DNA from: Stagnihabitans lacustris
GTDB lineage: Bacteria > Pseudomonadota > Alphaproteobacteria > Rhodobacterales > Rhodobacteraceae
Length of the DNA stretch: 64,000 nucleotides
Assembly (NCBI RefSeq): GCF_025950525.1
Contig: NZ_JAPDGS010000002.1
Span: forward strand, 1 to 64,000
Reading direction: 5' to 3'
In this document: positions 8,401-16,145 of the stretch, piece by piece
How positions within the stretch are numbered: the first letter of the stretch is position 1
How the letters are laid out: every line of letters begins with the position of its first letter
Program-made: the position numbers and the translations under genes
The notes under the pieces: generated by a model
Seen by the model: the letters and a program-made list of their open reading frames with translations, nothing else
What the model was told of the DNA's origin: nothing
Databases searched by the model: none

Positions 8401-10564
8401 CGCGTGAGACGAGGGTGGCTTCTTCCAGCCAGGCGACGGCGGTCTTGACGCGGGTGTCCTCGGTCGTGCTGTCGCGCAGGAAGTCGTGGTCCTTCTCCTC
8501 CCGCAGGATCTCTCCGCTCGTAGCGACAACCTTGCCGCCGTTGCGGCCCTGTTCGTCGATGCGCCGCAGCGCCTTGAGGATGGCGCCGATCTCGTGCCGC
8601 TCCAGCCGTGAGCGGGCCGAGAGGGTGAATTGCCGCTCGATGTCGTCGGAGTGGTAGAGCAGCACGCAGGTGGCAGGCCTGCGGTCACGGCCCGCGCGCC
8701 CGGCCTCTTGCAGGTAGTTCTCCAAAGAGCCCGGGATATCGGCATGCAGCACCAGGCGGATGTCGGGCTTGTCGATCCCCATGCCGAAGGCGTTGGTCGC
8801 GGCGATGACACGCAGATCGCCCACCCGAAAGGCCTCTTGCACCGTGCGCTTTTCCTCGGCCGACAGTTTCGCGTGGAAATGGGCGGCCTTTAGGCCCTGG
8901 ACCTTCAGGGCTGCGGCGACCTCTTCGGTTCCCTTGCGCGAGGCGCAATAGATCACCGCGCCGGACTTGCCCCACGGCGCGCGCAGGTCGGGCATGTGGG
9001 TCTCCAGCACCCGCAGGATATCGCCGGGCTTGGTGGTCTTGGCTGTCGCTATCACCTGAAAGGACAGGTTCGTCCGCGTCGACCCGCCGTCAAAAAGCGC
9101 CAGCTCCACCCCCAGCCTCTCGCGGAAATGGGCGGTGATGTCACCCACGACCTCGGGCTTGGCGGTGGCCGTCAGGCACAGGACCGGGGCCGGGGGCCGG
9201 TCGCCCGAGAACTCGCGGACAAAGCGGCCGATGTAGCGGTAATCGGGGCGGAAGTCGTGGCCCCATTTGCTGACGCAATGCGCCTCGTCCAGCACCCAAA
9301 GCCCGACCTCGCGCTGCTTCAACACGCCGCGCACCGAGACCGACCGCAGTTGCTCGGGCGAGATGAGGAGAATGGCGGCCTGACCGAGGCGGACGCGGTC
9401 CAGCGCCTCTTGCCGCTCGGGCATGGAGAGCATGCCGTTGATCGTGACCGAGGAGGAGATCCCGACCCTTTCCATCCCCTGGACCTGGTCGGCCATCAGC
9501 GCGACCAGGGGCGAGATCACCACGGTCAACGCCCCGGTCTTGTCGTAAAGGGAAAGCGCCGGCACCTGGTAGCAGACCGACTTCCCCGTGCCGGTGGGCA
9601 GGATGCCAAGGACGTTGTCTCCGGCCATCGACCGTTCGACGATGACCTCTTGCAGGGGGCGGCCCTCGGCGTCCTTCGGTTCAGGGCGGAAGGCGGGGAA
9701 GCCGAACCACTTCTGCAAAGCGCCTTTGGGATCGTTCATCACCGCGCACCAGGGGCAGGAGGCCTTGCCACAGTTGGTGTCGCGCAGGTCCCGCACGATC
9801 TCGGCGGCTTGCGGAAAGGCGGCGCGGACCCAGGGCGGCATGACGGATTCCCCGCCCGAGACCGAGATCCAGGCCAAAGCATAGGCCAGGGGCCAGGCGC
9901 GGCGGGGGTCTTGGAGGGTCTCCAGCGTGGGGGAGACCTGGGCGGCGCAGGCCTGACCTTCCAAAAGCGTGCGGATCGCCTTCAAGGCGGTGGATCGGTC
10001 CGGCACCGGCGCCCGGCGGACCTCGGCAAAGACCGCATCGAACCCTGCGCCCCGGTCCATCCGGGTCGAGAGGTAATGCCAGGCCACCAGGGCATCCGGG
10101 TTTTGCGCCCTGAAGGCCTGAAGCTGGTTCTCCAGCACCTGAAAGACCAGCCTTGCGTCAAGCTCGGGGTCGTTCACATGCCCCGCCTGCAGCCGCCCGT
10201 CGTGATAGTGCTTCACCAGGTGGTGATAGGGGTTCCGCGGGAAGGCCAGCGGGTTCAGCCAAAGCGTGTCGATCGGGGCCTGCATTCTCTCGCGCAGGCG
10301 GGGTCGGGCGGCCACCAGATGCTCGATGTCATGGTGAAGGATGTTGTGGCCCAGGATATGGACCCCCTCCAGAGCCTCTTCCAGCCGGTCCAGCGACCGC
10401 GACAGGCCGCCTTTTGGGGCCACCACCGCAGGCCCCTCGTGACGCACCGCCGCCAGGTCGAAGATCACTGCTGTCTTCGGGTCGACCTCCAGATCCACCG
10501 ACAGGCAGCGCTGCAAGAGCGGCTTCTCCTCGGGCCGAGGGCGGAAGAATTTGAAAAGGGCCAT
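5459..10564 (-). CDS. DEDD exonuclease - RecQ helicase - UvrD helicase fusion, 1701 aa
   Basis: A very large DNA-processing protein with three activities in one chain. Residues about 15-180 look like a DEDDh 3'-5' exonuclease (VDLEVDP; HNILHHDIEHL; VNDPELDARLVF). A Cys cluster (NCGKASCPWC) follows. A RecQ-type helicase comes next, with Walker A near residue 325 (LPTGTGKSVCYQVP), DEAHCVSKWGHDFRPDY, and the GRAGRD motif VI. The C-terminal third is a UvrD/PcrA-type superfamily 1 helicase: AGPGSGKTRV near 1116, VDEYQDIG, GDDDQNIYAFTGAS, ENYRSTR, HRSKGLEFDHV, YVAMTRAK. The start at 10564 (MALFKFFRPRP) was chosen over an upstream ATG at 10624 because homology begins there; no strong ribosome-binding site is visible for either. 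Large RecQ-UvrD fusions occur in other proteobacteria, mostly uncharacterised. Its place beside relaxase and transposon debris fits a mobile or defence gene, but that role is inference. Confidence 0.9.
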   Translation of the reverse strand: MALFKFFRPRPEEKPLLQRCLSVDLEVDPKTAVIFDLAAVRHEGPAVVAPKGGLSRSLDRLEEALEGVHILGHNILHHDIEHLVAARPRLRERMQAPIDTLWLNPLAFPRNPYHHLVKHYHDGRLQAGHVNDPELDARLVFQVLENQLQAFRAQNPDALVAWHYLSTRMDRGAGFDAVFAEVRRAPVPDRSTALKAIRTLLEGQACAAQVSPTLETLQDPRRAWPLAYALAWISVSGGESVMPPWVRAAFPQAAEIVRDLRDTNCGKASCPWCAVMNDPKGALQKWFGFPAFRPEPKDAEGRPLQEVIVERSMAGDNVLGILPTGTGKSVCYQVPALSLYDKTGALTVVISPLVALMADQVQGMERVGISSSVTINGMLSMPERQEALDRVRLGQAAILLISPEQLRSVSVRGVLKQREVGLWVLDEAHCVSKWGHDFRPDYRYIGRFVREFSGDRPPAPVLCLTATAKPEVVGDITAHFRERLGVELALFDGGSTRTNLSFQVIATAKTTKPGDILRVLETHMPDLRAPWGKSGAVIYCASRKGTEEVAAALKVQGLKAAHFHAKLSAEEKRTVQEAFRVGDLRVIAATNAFGMGIDKPDIRLVLHADIPGSLENYLQEAGRAGRDRRPATCVLLYHSDDIERQFTLSARSRLERHEIGAILKALRRIDEQGRNGGKVVATSGEILREEKDHDFLRDSTTEDTRVKTAVAWLEEATLVSREENRVQVFPSSLLVPSLDAAAQVLERAAITGARRKQFLDILRHMMNADPDRGISTDELTGIAGLTHRGLAKAMADLEALGLARNDIAITVQVHVGIANASRVRFSAAMGLEKTLVATMREMAPEAGPLDLTLASHRMKELGHEGAGPHILERLLRSVERDGRDEEGGQGNIRLKKLSSRTLDVTLQRTWRVVEQTAALRWAAAERLMEFLIAKVPAGTQGKDIQVETTLGALLAVLMADAVIAGAVRDMTKLMERALLWLHEQQVLTLGKGLTVFRSAMTVHLNPSRAGFVAKDYQPLLDHYREQTIQTHVMDEFAKKGLDHIDEALRLSGDYFALPQDQFLRRWMPGRSVELRRQTTGRAWRQIVDDLGNPTQQDIVADDREETNVLVLAGPGSGKTRVLVHRIAYLLRVRREDPSRILVLTYNRHAAAEIRARLRHLVGEDAAFVTVSTCHALAMRLVGASFTGTEEQDFDGILREAVRLINGEGLSRAEAEAQREALIQGYRWILVDEYQDIGPEEYSLIAAVAGRSLEDPDQRLSLFAVGDDDQNIYAFTGASVSFIRRFEEDYRAKPKFLTENYRSTRHIIDAANQVIEPARDRMKSGHPITVDHVRGLDPGGGVMAVHDPVARGRVQFLDVAADETAQAMAAVDELVRLSHLDPDFAWSRTAIISRDWRRLGPVRAYLEKLGHPVQMANEELPSVWRLREMRALVAGLRATPAAMLKVQDILDVLNRQTPNRWVDLIAEGIADLARELGPKTIPVPDAVEWLAEWARDVREGQRGCLLLTAHRSKGLEFDHVVILNGGWAGLSQGEDSEAPRRLFYVAMTRAKRTLAVVTSGAHVFVTADSEAELLRKIPPPRASDLPEPDQYLLPDMKTVDLSFAGRLADVSPSLQAMAETQVGDRVTLDLRDGKWLILDTKGRVLSRMAGKWQPPPGRLVRGQVGAVVLWRKADNEEAWQGMLKRDQWETVLPDLVFRQESM

Positions 10565-10779
10565 CGGGTCCGGAGCAAGTGCATGGAATTGGCTGACCTT
10601 ATGGCGAAGGGGGGCGCATCGCAAGCCGGGCAGGGAGAGAGCCCCGATCGAGGCTTGGGTCGGCCCAATGCCTCAGGCCGCCGCGGGTAAGCCTCGTTGG
10701 TCAAGAATGGCTGCGACCGATGATTTTCTGCGACACCAAAAGGAGTTGATCGACAGTTATTGGCCACCGGCGACGATCC

Positions 10780-12019
10780 GGTGAAGCGCATCAACAGGGG
10801 AAGAGCTGGCATCAGCTGTGCATGGATTTCGTCTTGGGGCAGATATCGGGCCTGTGCCGTCCATTCAATCACAGGTCCAATGTCCGCCTCGTCATCGGTC
10901 AGGGCAAACATACCCTCGGCATAGAGCTTCAGCCCCAGGTTCAGCGTGGCGATGACCGAAGCGGCTTTGTCCTGCTCTTTCTTCGTTGAAACGTGCGCAG
11001 CTTGGAGGATCTCTCCGGCCTTGATCGTGGTCAGGCTCAGCTGTTGCATTTCAGCGCTCTTCGCAGCGACTTCGGCCTCCAACCGCTGCACCGTCTTTTG
11101 TGCCGTCTGTGCCTCGCGCCTCATCGGCTGCCCGCGCCATCTCCTGCGTCGATTTCTGTGCTGCGGCCATCATGGCATTCGCCTCCTCCCTTGCCGCCGC
11201 GATGATGCGTGCCGCCTCGGCCCGACCCTCTGAAATCTCGGTCTGACGATACATCGACGGTGGAACATGGCGACGGGGAGGATCTGCCGGCAGGCCCGCC
11301 CATTTTGCATGGCGGCGTTCTTCGGCGCGGCGGATCCCTCTGCAGATACCCAGGGGCTGAAGCGCCATGCCAATCAGATCCTGTGCATGTTCATAGTTGG
11401 CCAGAAGCGGATTGGCGGCAGACTCGATCAGGCGCTGGCGACTGCGATTTTCGCTGATGCGGAGGTTCCAGACCAAGACGACGAAGTGGATGTGAAAGGC
11501 CTCTTCGTCATGATGCGCGCTGACATAACGCAATTGGTCATCTGGAAAGTGGTCCCGCAGGAAGGCCATTGCTGCCTGTTTGAAGGCGAGAACTTTTTCA
11601 GGGTCCCATTGGGCTTGCCAGCTTCCGCCGAACCACGCCTTGTTGACGGTCAGGATGCCCTCTCGCAACGGACCCTCGCTGACCCGACGCCAGGGATCAG
11701 AGGGTCCCGAGGCAGCCAAGGCGTCAGCGTCCCTGTGGCGCGATTTGCGTCTCAAGGCCGCAACGTGTTCTAGGTGAATGTTCATGCGCGCCTCACGCAC
11801 TTCATCGCGGACCTGATCGATCCAACGGGGCCCACCGTGCAAAACCTCGTTCATGGCGGAGGCGCCAACATCGACATGCGCCAGATCTCCGCCGCGACGT
11901 TCATCATGCATCCGGAATTTCCCGAGAGCCTTGGGGTGCAGTTTCTTGAATGTCAGGACGGCTGGATGGCTGCTCTGGGTTGACGGATTTGGGTCGGTGA
12001 TGTGCGTGTGGGCGGTCAT
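10780..12019 (-). pseudogene. MobV (Pre/Mob)-type plasmid relaxase, frameshifted
   Basis: The minus-strand frame starts at ATG 12019 (MTAHTHITDPN). It carries the relaxase metal/HUH-like motif of the MobV family at about residue 173: AHHDEEAFHIHFVVLVW, compare HxDExxPHxH. A helical, Ala/Glu-rich segment follows. Near 11110 the frame shifts by one base: QEMARAADEAR continues as REAQTAQKTVQRLEAEV in the other frame, down to about LLMRFTG at 10784. The protein is therefore broken unless the shift is a sequencing error. Such relaxases nick oriT and start conjugative mobilisation. The divergent upstream gap at 12020-12299 is where oriT would be expected. Confidence 0.7.
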
Positions 12020-12053
12020 GAGGCACCTGGTGATCGTGTTCGTCACATCAGGA

Positions 12054-12080
12054 TGCGAGGGCGCGAAGAAAATCCTCGCA
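12054..12080. other. inverted repeat in the relaxase upstream gap, possible oriT element
   Basis: TGCGAGG (12054-12060) and CCTCGCA (12074-12080) form 7-bp arms around a 13-bp spacer. A short GCAA...TTGC dyad and an AT-rich TTAAGTATCTTGC stretch follow. MobV relaxases are commonly encoded just downstream of their oriT, so position is suggestive, but no known nic consensus was matched with confidence. Confidence 0.25.
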
Positions 12081-12299
12081 CAGGTTTTGAAAGATTCCTC
12101 GGCCGGATCGCAAGTTTTTGCAGGGAAAGACTCATTAAGTATCTTGCAAGGGCAGGGGGCGATGACCGTCCCCGAGATGGTTCGAAACTGGCCGACCCTG
12201 GCGGGCGATCTCGAAAGAACTTCCGGATATTTCCAGCCGGATTCAGGGCTTTGGACTTTCTGTATCCTCGGGGATCCTGTGTTCAGACAGGAGACCGGC

Positions 12300-13721
12300 A
12301 TGGACACGAGCGACACAGCCTCACTTTTTGACGACATTGCGCTGTCAATTCGGTTTTCCGATGTCTTGGACCACGAGACCTCGGTGCGGATTGACGGTGA
12401 GGAAGGGGCGCTTTTCGAGGACATCCGTGCCCTGGCGGCTGTTCCGGAAGTTGCTGACATTGCGGAAGATCGACGCCCTTCCGTGATCGGGCGCAACGGT
12501 GGCGCCTCTGCACTGGACGACCCTCTGCCAAGCCCGGCGGCCGCAGAGGAGGAAAGGCCGTCATGGCCCAATGATCGGCCATATGCCGTCGGGCGACCTG
12601 CCCAAAGCCGCCTGCTATCAAAGGGCATGCCGCCCTTCCCCATGCCCTTGAAACCCGTGTTCCGGAAAGAGGGGAAGGCCTCCGGTGTCGTCGTCGGGCC
12701 AGGCGTGCCAGGGCCTAGAGGGCTCCATGCCTGCTGTCGAGGTCCGCCCCAAAACCGCAGCGGCCCACGTGTCATCCCTGCCCATGCCAGATCCGAAAGG
12801 CCTTGGCCGCCTCCGGACGCCCTCGGCGCCGGGAGGTTGTCGATGTCTTGGCGCATCTCAATCCTCGGAAGGGCCAAGGGCCGCCAGGATTGCAGAGGCC
12901 TTCAGGGAATAGACGCGTTTGCGCTCTTTCAACCCGGGAATGCTGATGCGGGAGAGAAGGCAGTTCGCCTCCGTGCCGCGCTGCAACAGACCGTCACCCT
13001 CGAGGTCGCGCGCCGCGTTTTGCGGATGCTCGCCCGCGAAGGCGTCGAAGGCGGCAGGCAGGACGTAGAACCAGTCTTTTGTCTTCCAGCCCGTTTCGGT
13101 CTGCGCAGATGTGCCGGGCGCGGCCAGATCGACGAAGGCGTCACGCTTAGCGTGGATGCCTTCTGCGATTCTGCGGCAGCGCTGCGAAACCTCGCCATTG
13201 CGGCCTGCAAGCCATATCTTGGCAACATCCACCACGGCCGCGCGCGAGGTGCCTGCTTTCCAGGGAAGGATGCCGGCGCGGATGGCAAGTTCACCTGCGA
13301 CGCTGATCAGCGAGAATGCAGTGAGCACGCGGCCGACGTCGTCTGGCACGACGGCCAGACCCAGGCCTTGCGCGATTTCGTCGAAGGCGCACGCAATCAA
13401 GGCGCCGATCTCGGCGCGAAGCTCCGTGTCATGTTTCAGGATCCAGCGGATGAATGCGGGGCCCGCCGTTCCGTGGTTGCGCGCCACGGCATCGCAGATC
13501 GCTTTCGAGAAGGACCCGCCGCCCGAATAGCCGTGAAGATCTTCGAAAACCCCATGCGTCCAGCGTCGCACTGGGATGTCGATCATACGCACGGACAACC
13601 CATCTGGCGGGTTGAGGCCTGCCGCCGTCATGTAATGGCGCATCGATTCTTCTGCCGTCGACGCGATCACGACCCGCGACCGTTTCGCTCGATTCAGGGC
13701 CAGGGTCACATTGCTGCGTGA
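12300..13721 (+). CDS. hypothetical acidic protein divergent from the relaxase (extent uncertain)
   Basis: ATG 12300 has a good ribosome-binding site (AGGAG, spacing about 7). The first 80 codons look like genuine acidic coding sequence (MDTSDTASLFDDIALS; ETSVRIDGEEGALFEDI). No family is recognised. The open frame runs to 13721, but beyond about 12700 it is Pro/Arg/Gly-rich, and from 12858 it lies opposite the DUF927 gene. The real product may therefore be much shorter or truncated. It may be an accessory protein of the mobilisation module. Confidence 0.35.
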   Translation: MDTSDTASLFDDIALSIRFSDVLDHETSVRIDGEEGALFEDIRALAAVPEVADIAEDRRPSVIGRNGGASALDDPLPSPAAAEEERPSWPNDRPYAVGRPAQSRLLSKGMPPFPMPLKPVFRKEGKASGVVVGPGVPGPRGLHACCRGPPQNRSGPRVIPAHARSERPWPPPDALGAGRLSMSWRISILGRAKGRQDCRGLQGIDAFALFQPGNADAGEKAVRLRAALQQTVTLEVARRVLRMLAREGVEGGRQDVEPVFCLPARFGLRRCAGRGQIDEGVTLSVDAFCDSAAALRNLAIAACKPYLGNIHHGRARGACFPGKDAGADGKFTCDADQRECSEHAADVVWHDGQTQALRDFVEGARNQGADLGAKLRVMFQDPADECGARRSVVARHGIADRFREGPAARIAVKIFENPMRPASHWDVDHTHGQPIWRVEACRRHVMAHRFFCRRRDHDPRPFRSIQGQGHIAA

Positions 13722-14720
13722 CTTGCCGGTGCCGTTGCCGATCATCATGACAGTCTCGACATGCCAGCGTTCGGGTTCACTTGGGAACTCGTCGAGTATC
13801 AGGAGGCCGTCGTTAGCTTCTGCGGCCATAAGTTCTACGGCCGTTGGCGTAGCCCGCCAATTGTTCAAGACACTTGAGTCTTCATAGGCTGAGCCCATCA
13901 TCTTGAGCGCGGTGCTTTTTCCGGAGCTGTTCAAGCTGTAGAGGTTCAGGCCGATCGAAGCCGCGTTGGTATAGGCGAGCAAAGGGCCTGATAGTGCTGT
14001 GGCCAGAGCCAGGATCAAGGCAGGGTTACCCATTGCAAGTGATGCAACCTCAATCTGCCACGTCTGCAAAGTCCCGGCCACGGATTGCAGTGCTTTGCAC
14101 TCCTTTGTCCGGATCAGGAGACCGTGTGATCCTTGCGTTCGAAGGATTTCGCCATGTCGAGTGGCATAAATGGGGATGCCATCGGGCAAGCGCGCATGGC
14201 CTGGTTGCAAAAGAATGAGGCCGAGTATCTTGGGTACGGCATGTCTGATGAAACGGCCCAAGGAACTGGCGGTGCCCAAAAGCGCAAAGCCAAGGCATGC
14301 CAGCAAGCAGGCTACCTCCCTCATCGATTTCTCGATCTGCCCGGCGTCGATGATCACTTCCTGCCGCTGACCACCGTGATTGATGAACTCCAAGCCGCAA
14401 TGCCAGTTCTGCCCCGAAATGTCGCAGAGACGAAAGGCGACGCGGAGAGGGCCGCAGAGGCTCTTTCCGGTCTCCAGATCAACGATCCGGTCCGTTGCGG
14501 CATTGAAGCCGAACCCTTCCGGCATGTCGGCGATCATCTTGGAATGCCAGTCAATCGCGTCAGCCCCAGGTGCCTCGTCCATGCGAAATGTGTTGGAAGG
14601 GACATGTTCCGGGCCAGCCGGAAAGGCCACCTGACTGCACTGGCCAGGGTCCTTCTGGTGGCTATCGTTGTCCTGATCTTGGTTTTCATGATGTGCTTCA
14701 TCGTCGTGGAAATCATCCAT
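12858..14720 (-). CDS. DUF927-domain ATPase of a mobile element, 620 aa
   Basis: The protein matches the layout of DUF927 proteins, helicase/primase-like ATPases found on plasmids, phages and SCC-type elements. A Walker A variant lies near residue 265 (LNSSGKSTALKMMGSAY). The family's WRATPTAVELMAAEANDGL block follows, then Walker B LLILDEFPSEPE near 310 and a sensor-like region (NRAKRSRVVIASTAEESM). The extreme N-terminus is His/Asp-rich (MDDFHDDEAHHENQDQDND), so the true start could be internal, for example at MDEAPGADAIDWH. The gene appears intact. It lies upstream of the broken relaxase on the same strand, and the two probably belong to the same decayed mobile element. Confidence 0.75.
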   Translation of the reverse strand: MDDFHDDEAHHENQDQDNDSHQKDPGQCSQVAFPAGPEHVPSNTFRMDEAPGADAIDWHSKMIADMPEGFGFNAATDRIVDLETGKSLCGPLRVAFRLCDISGQNWHCGLEFINHGGQRQEVIIDAGQIEKSMREVACLLACLGFALLGTASSLGRFIRHAVPKILGLILLQPGHARLPDGIPIYATRHGEILRTQGSHGLLIRTKECKALQSVAGTLQTWQIEVASLAMGNPALILALATALSGPLLAYTNAASIGLNLYSLNSSGKSTALKMMGSAYEDSSVLNNWRATPTAVELMAAEANDGLLILDEFPSEPERWHVETVMMIGNGTGKSRSNVTLALNRAKRSRVVIASTAEESMRHYMTAAGLNPPDGLSVRMIDIPVRRWTHGVFEDLHGYSGGGSFSKAICDAVARNHGTAGPAFIRWILKHDTELRAEIGALIACAFDEIAQGLGLAVVPDDVGRVLTAFSLISVAGELAIRAGILPWKAGTSRAAVVDVAKIWLAGRNGEVSQRCRRIAEGIHAKRDAFVDLAAPGTSAQTETGWKTKDWFYVLPAAFDAFAGEHPQNAARDLEGDGLLQRGTEANCLLSRISIPGLKERKRVYSLKASAILAALGPSED

Positions 14721-14790
14721 CGTCCAGTCGTCCTGTCCCTATAGGGGGGGCCCATCATCTTGGATGCGATGACTGGATTATCATTGCTGG

Positions 14791-14991
14791 TCAGAGGCCT
14801 GGGAAGCCGGGCCCGTCAAGATACATGTGAAGAACTTGCTCGTAGGGGTCACTTTTCCCCATGATTTCTCTGGATTGCGTGTGCCTGACCTGGGCCGGGC
14901 TTGACATGAGTGGTGCAAAACAGCCCGTCACCGCCGCGTCTTGATGGAACCGAGCCAGAAAATCCAGAATTTCATGAGGCCATCTGTCCAA
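14791..14991 (-). CDS. small hypothetical protein, 66 aa
   Basis: A short minus-strand frame (MDRWPHEILDFLARFHQ...) upstream of, and in the same direction as, the DUF927 gene. The N-terminal half has a plausible amphipathic helix. There is no recognised domain and no strong ribosome-binding site. It is a possible accessory gene of the mobile element, but could be non-coding. Confidence 0.3.
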   Translation of the reverse strand: MDRWPHEILDFLARFHQDAAVTGCFAPLMSSPAQVRHTQSREIMGKSDPYEQVLHMYLDGPGFPGL

Positions 14992-15371
14992 GGTTTTCGG
15001 GGGGGTATGGGCAAACTGTCAAGGGGTTGAGATCCTCTTGGGTGACGGCTGTTTCTTGGACTTGGCGAGGCCCGTCTCTTCGGGGCGTCGGCGGATCTCC
15101 ATCAAAGCCTTGTCCTCCGAGGAATTGAGAAAGGCCCGCGCATCTCAGCGCGGGCCTTAACCGCCTATCCGGCGGGCAGTAATCTGGATGTGCGCCTCCT
15201 TGCGGGCCCCGCACAGTTATTCTCAGCCGCCTGTCCGGCGGAGGGCAACCCCTTCCAAGCACAAGAGGCATTCCCTCGCCGCAGCGCAGAAACGAAAATG
15301 ACATGCAACCGACATGGGGCTGAATCATCTGGCGCGCAGGCTGAGAGCAGTCCAGCAACCGGAGTGCTTCC
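14992..15371. other. intergenic boundary between the mobile region and the acyl/PHB operon
   Basis: No gene is supported here. The stretch holds the strong hairpin at 15131-15158 and then about 210 bp before fabI, which must contain the promoter of the downstream operon. A poly-G run is at about 14999-15006. No tRNA or attachment-site repeat was seen, although this is where the accessory DNA appears to end. Confidence 0.5.
15131..15158. terminator. bidirectional-looking hairpin terminator
   Basis: A perfect 11-bp inverted repeat AAGGCCCGCGC / GCGCGGGCCTT encloses a 6-nt loop. The ends are A-rich on the left and TT on the right. It would insulate the PHB operon from the mobile region. Confidence 0.7.
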
Positions 15372-16136
15372 ATGTTTTCGCTGTCTGGCCAGAAGGCCCT
15401 GGTCATCGGTATCGCCAATGAGCAATCCATCGCCTGGGGCTGTGCCAAGGCCCTGAAGGCCCAGGGCGCCGATCTTGCCGTCACCTGGTTGAACGCCAAG
15501 GCCGAACCCCATGTCCGCCCTCTGGCCGAAGCGATCGGCGCCGCGATCATGGGGCCGCTGGATGTCTCGGTTCCGGGCCAGTTGGAGGCGATCTTTTCCC
15601 AGATCGCCCAGACTTGGGGCGGGCTTGATACGCTGGTCCATTCCATCGCCTTCGCGCCAAAGACCGATCTGCATGGCCGGGTGATCGACTGTTCGCCCGA
15701 GGGCTTTGGCCTTGCCATGGATATCTCGGTCCATTCCTTTTTGCGGATGATCCGCCTGGCCGAGCCGCTGATGCCGCAGGGCGGCACCTGCCTTTCGGTC
15801 AGCTTCTTTGGCGCCTCCCGCGTGGTGCGGCATTACAACATGATGGGGCCGGTCAAGGCAGCGCTGGAAAGCGCCGTGCGCTATGCGGCGGCCGAGCTGG
15901 GGGAGAAGGGCATCCGCGTCCATGCCCTGTCGCCCGGGCCGCTGGCGACAAGGGCGGCCTCTGGCATCGACCATTTCGACGAACTTCTTCAGGCGGCCTC
16001 CGAACGGGCGCCGACCCATCAACTGGCCACAATCGAGGATGTGGGGGCGATGGCCGCGTTCCTTGCCTCGAACGCGGCGCGCAATCTGACCGGCGGTGTG
16101 CATGACATCGACGGCGGTTTCTCGATCACGGCGTAA
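15372..16136 (+). CDS. fabI: FabI-type enoyl-ACP/enoyl-CoA reductase
   Basis: An NADH-dependent trans-2-enoyl reductase of the SDR superfamily, 254 aa as expected. Residues 13-22 hold the FabI-specific nucleotide motif (GIANEQSIAW). The catalytic pair is Y155-x6-K162 (YNMMGPVK), and the C-terminus GGFSITA is typical. The residue ten positions before the catalytic Tyr, Tyr146 in E. coli FabI, is Phe here (SFFGAS). It is the first gene of a co-directional operon and is followed after 9 bp by the DUF3141 gene. In this context the substrate may be crotonyl-CoA or an acyl-CoA instead of ACP intermediates; a household fabI elsewhere is likely. Confidence 0.88.
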   Translation: MFSLSGQKALVIGIANEQSIAWGCAKALKAQGADLAVTWLNAKAEPHVRPLAEAIGAAIMGPLDVSVPGQLEAIFSQIAQTWGGLDTLVHSIAFAPKTDLHGRVIDCSPEGFGLAMDISVHSFLRMIRLAEPLMPQGGTCLSVSFFGASRVVRHYNMMGPVKAALESAVRYAAAELGEKGIRVHALSPGPLATRAASGIDHFDELLQAASERAPTHQLATIEDVGAMAAFLASNAARNLTGGVHDIDGGFSITA

Positions 16137-16145
16137 GGTAACCCC

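Noticed and set aside
5798..10690. Long plus-strand open frames (582, 283 and 564 codons) opposite the RecQ-UvrD gene
   Set aside because: Antisense shadows of a gene with complete helicase motifs; no domain seen.
15000..15371. Possible tRNA or other structured RNA at the island boundary
   Set aside because: Only a simple hairpin is seen; no cloverleaf could be drawn.
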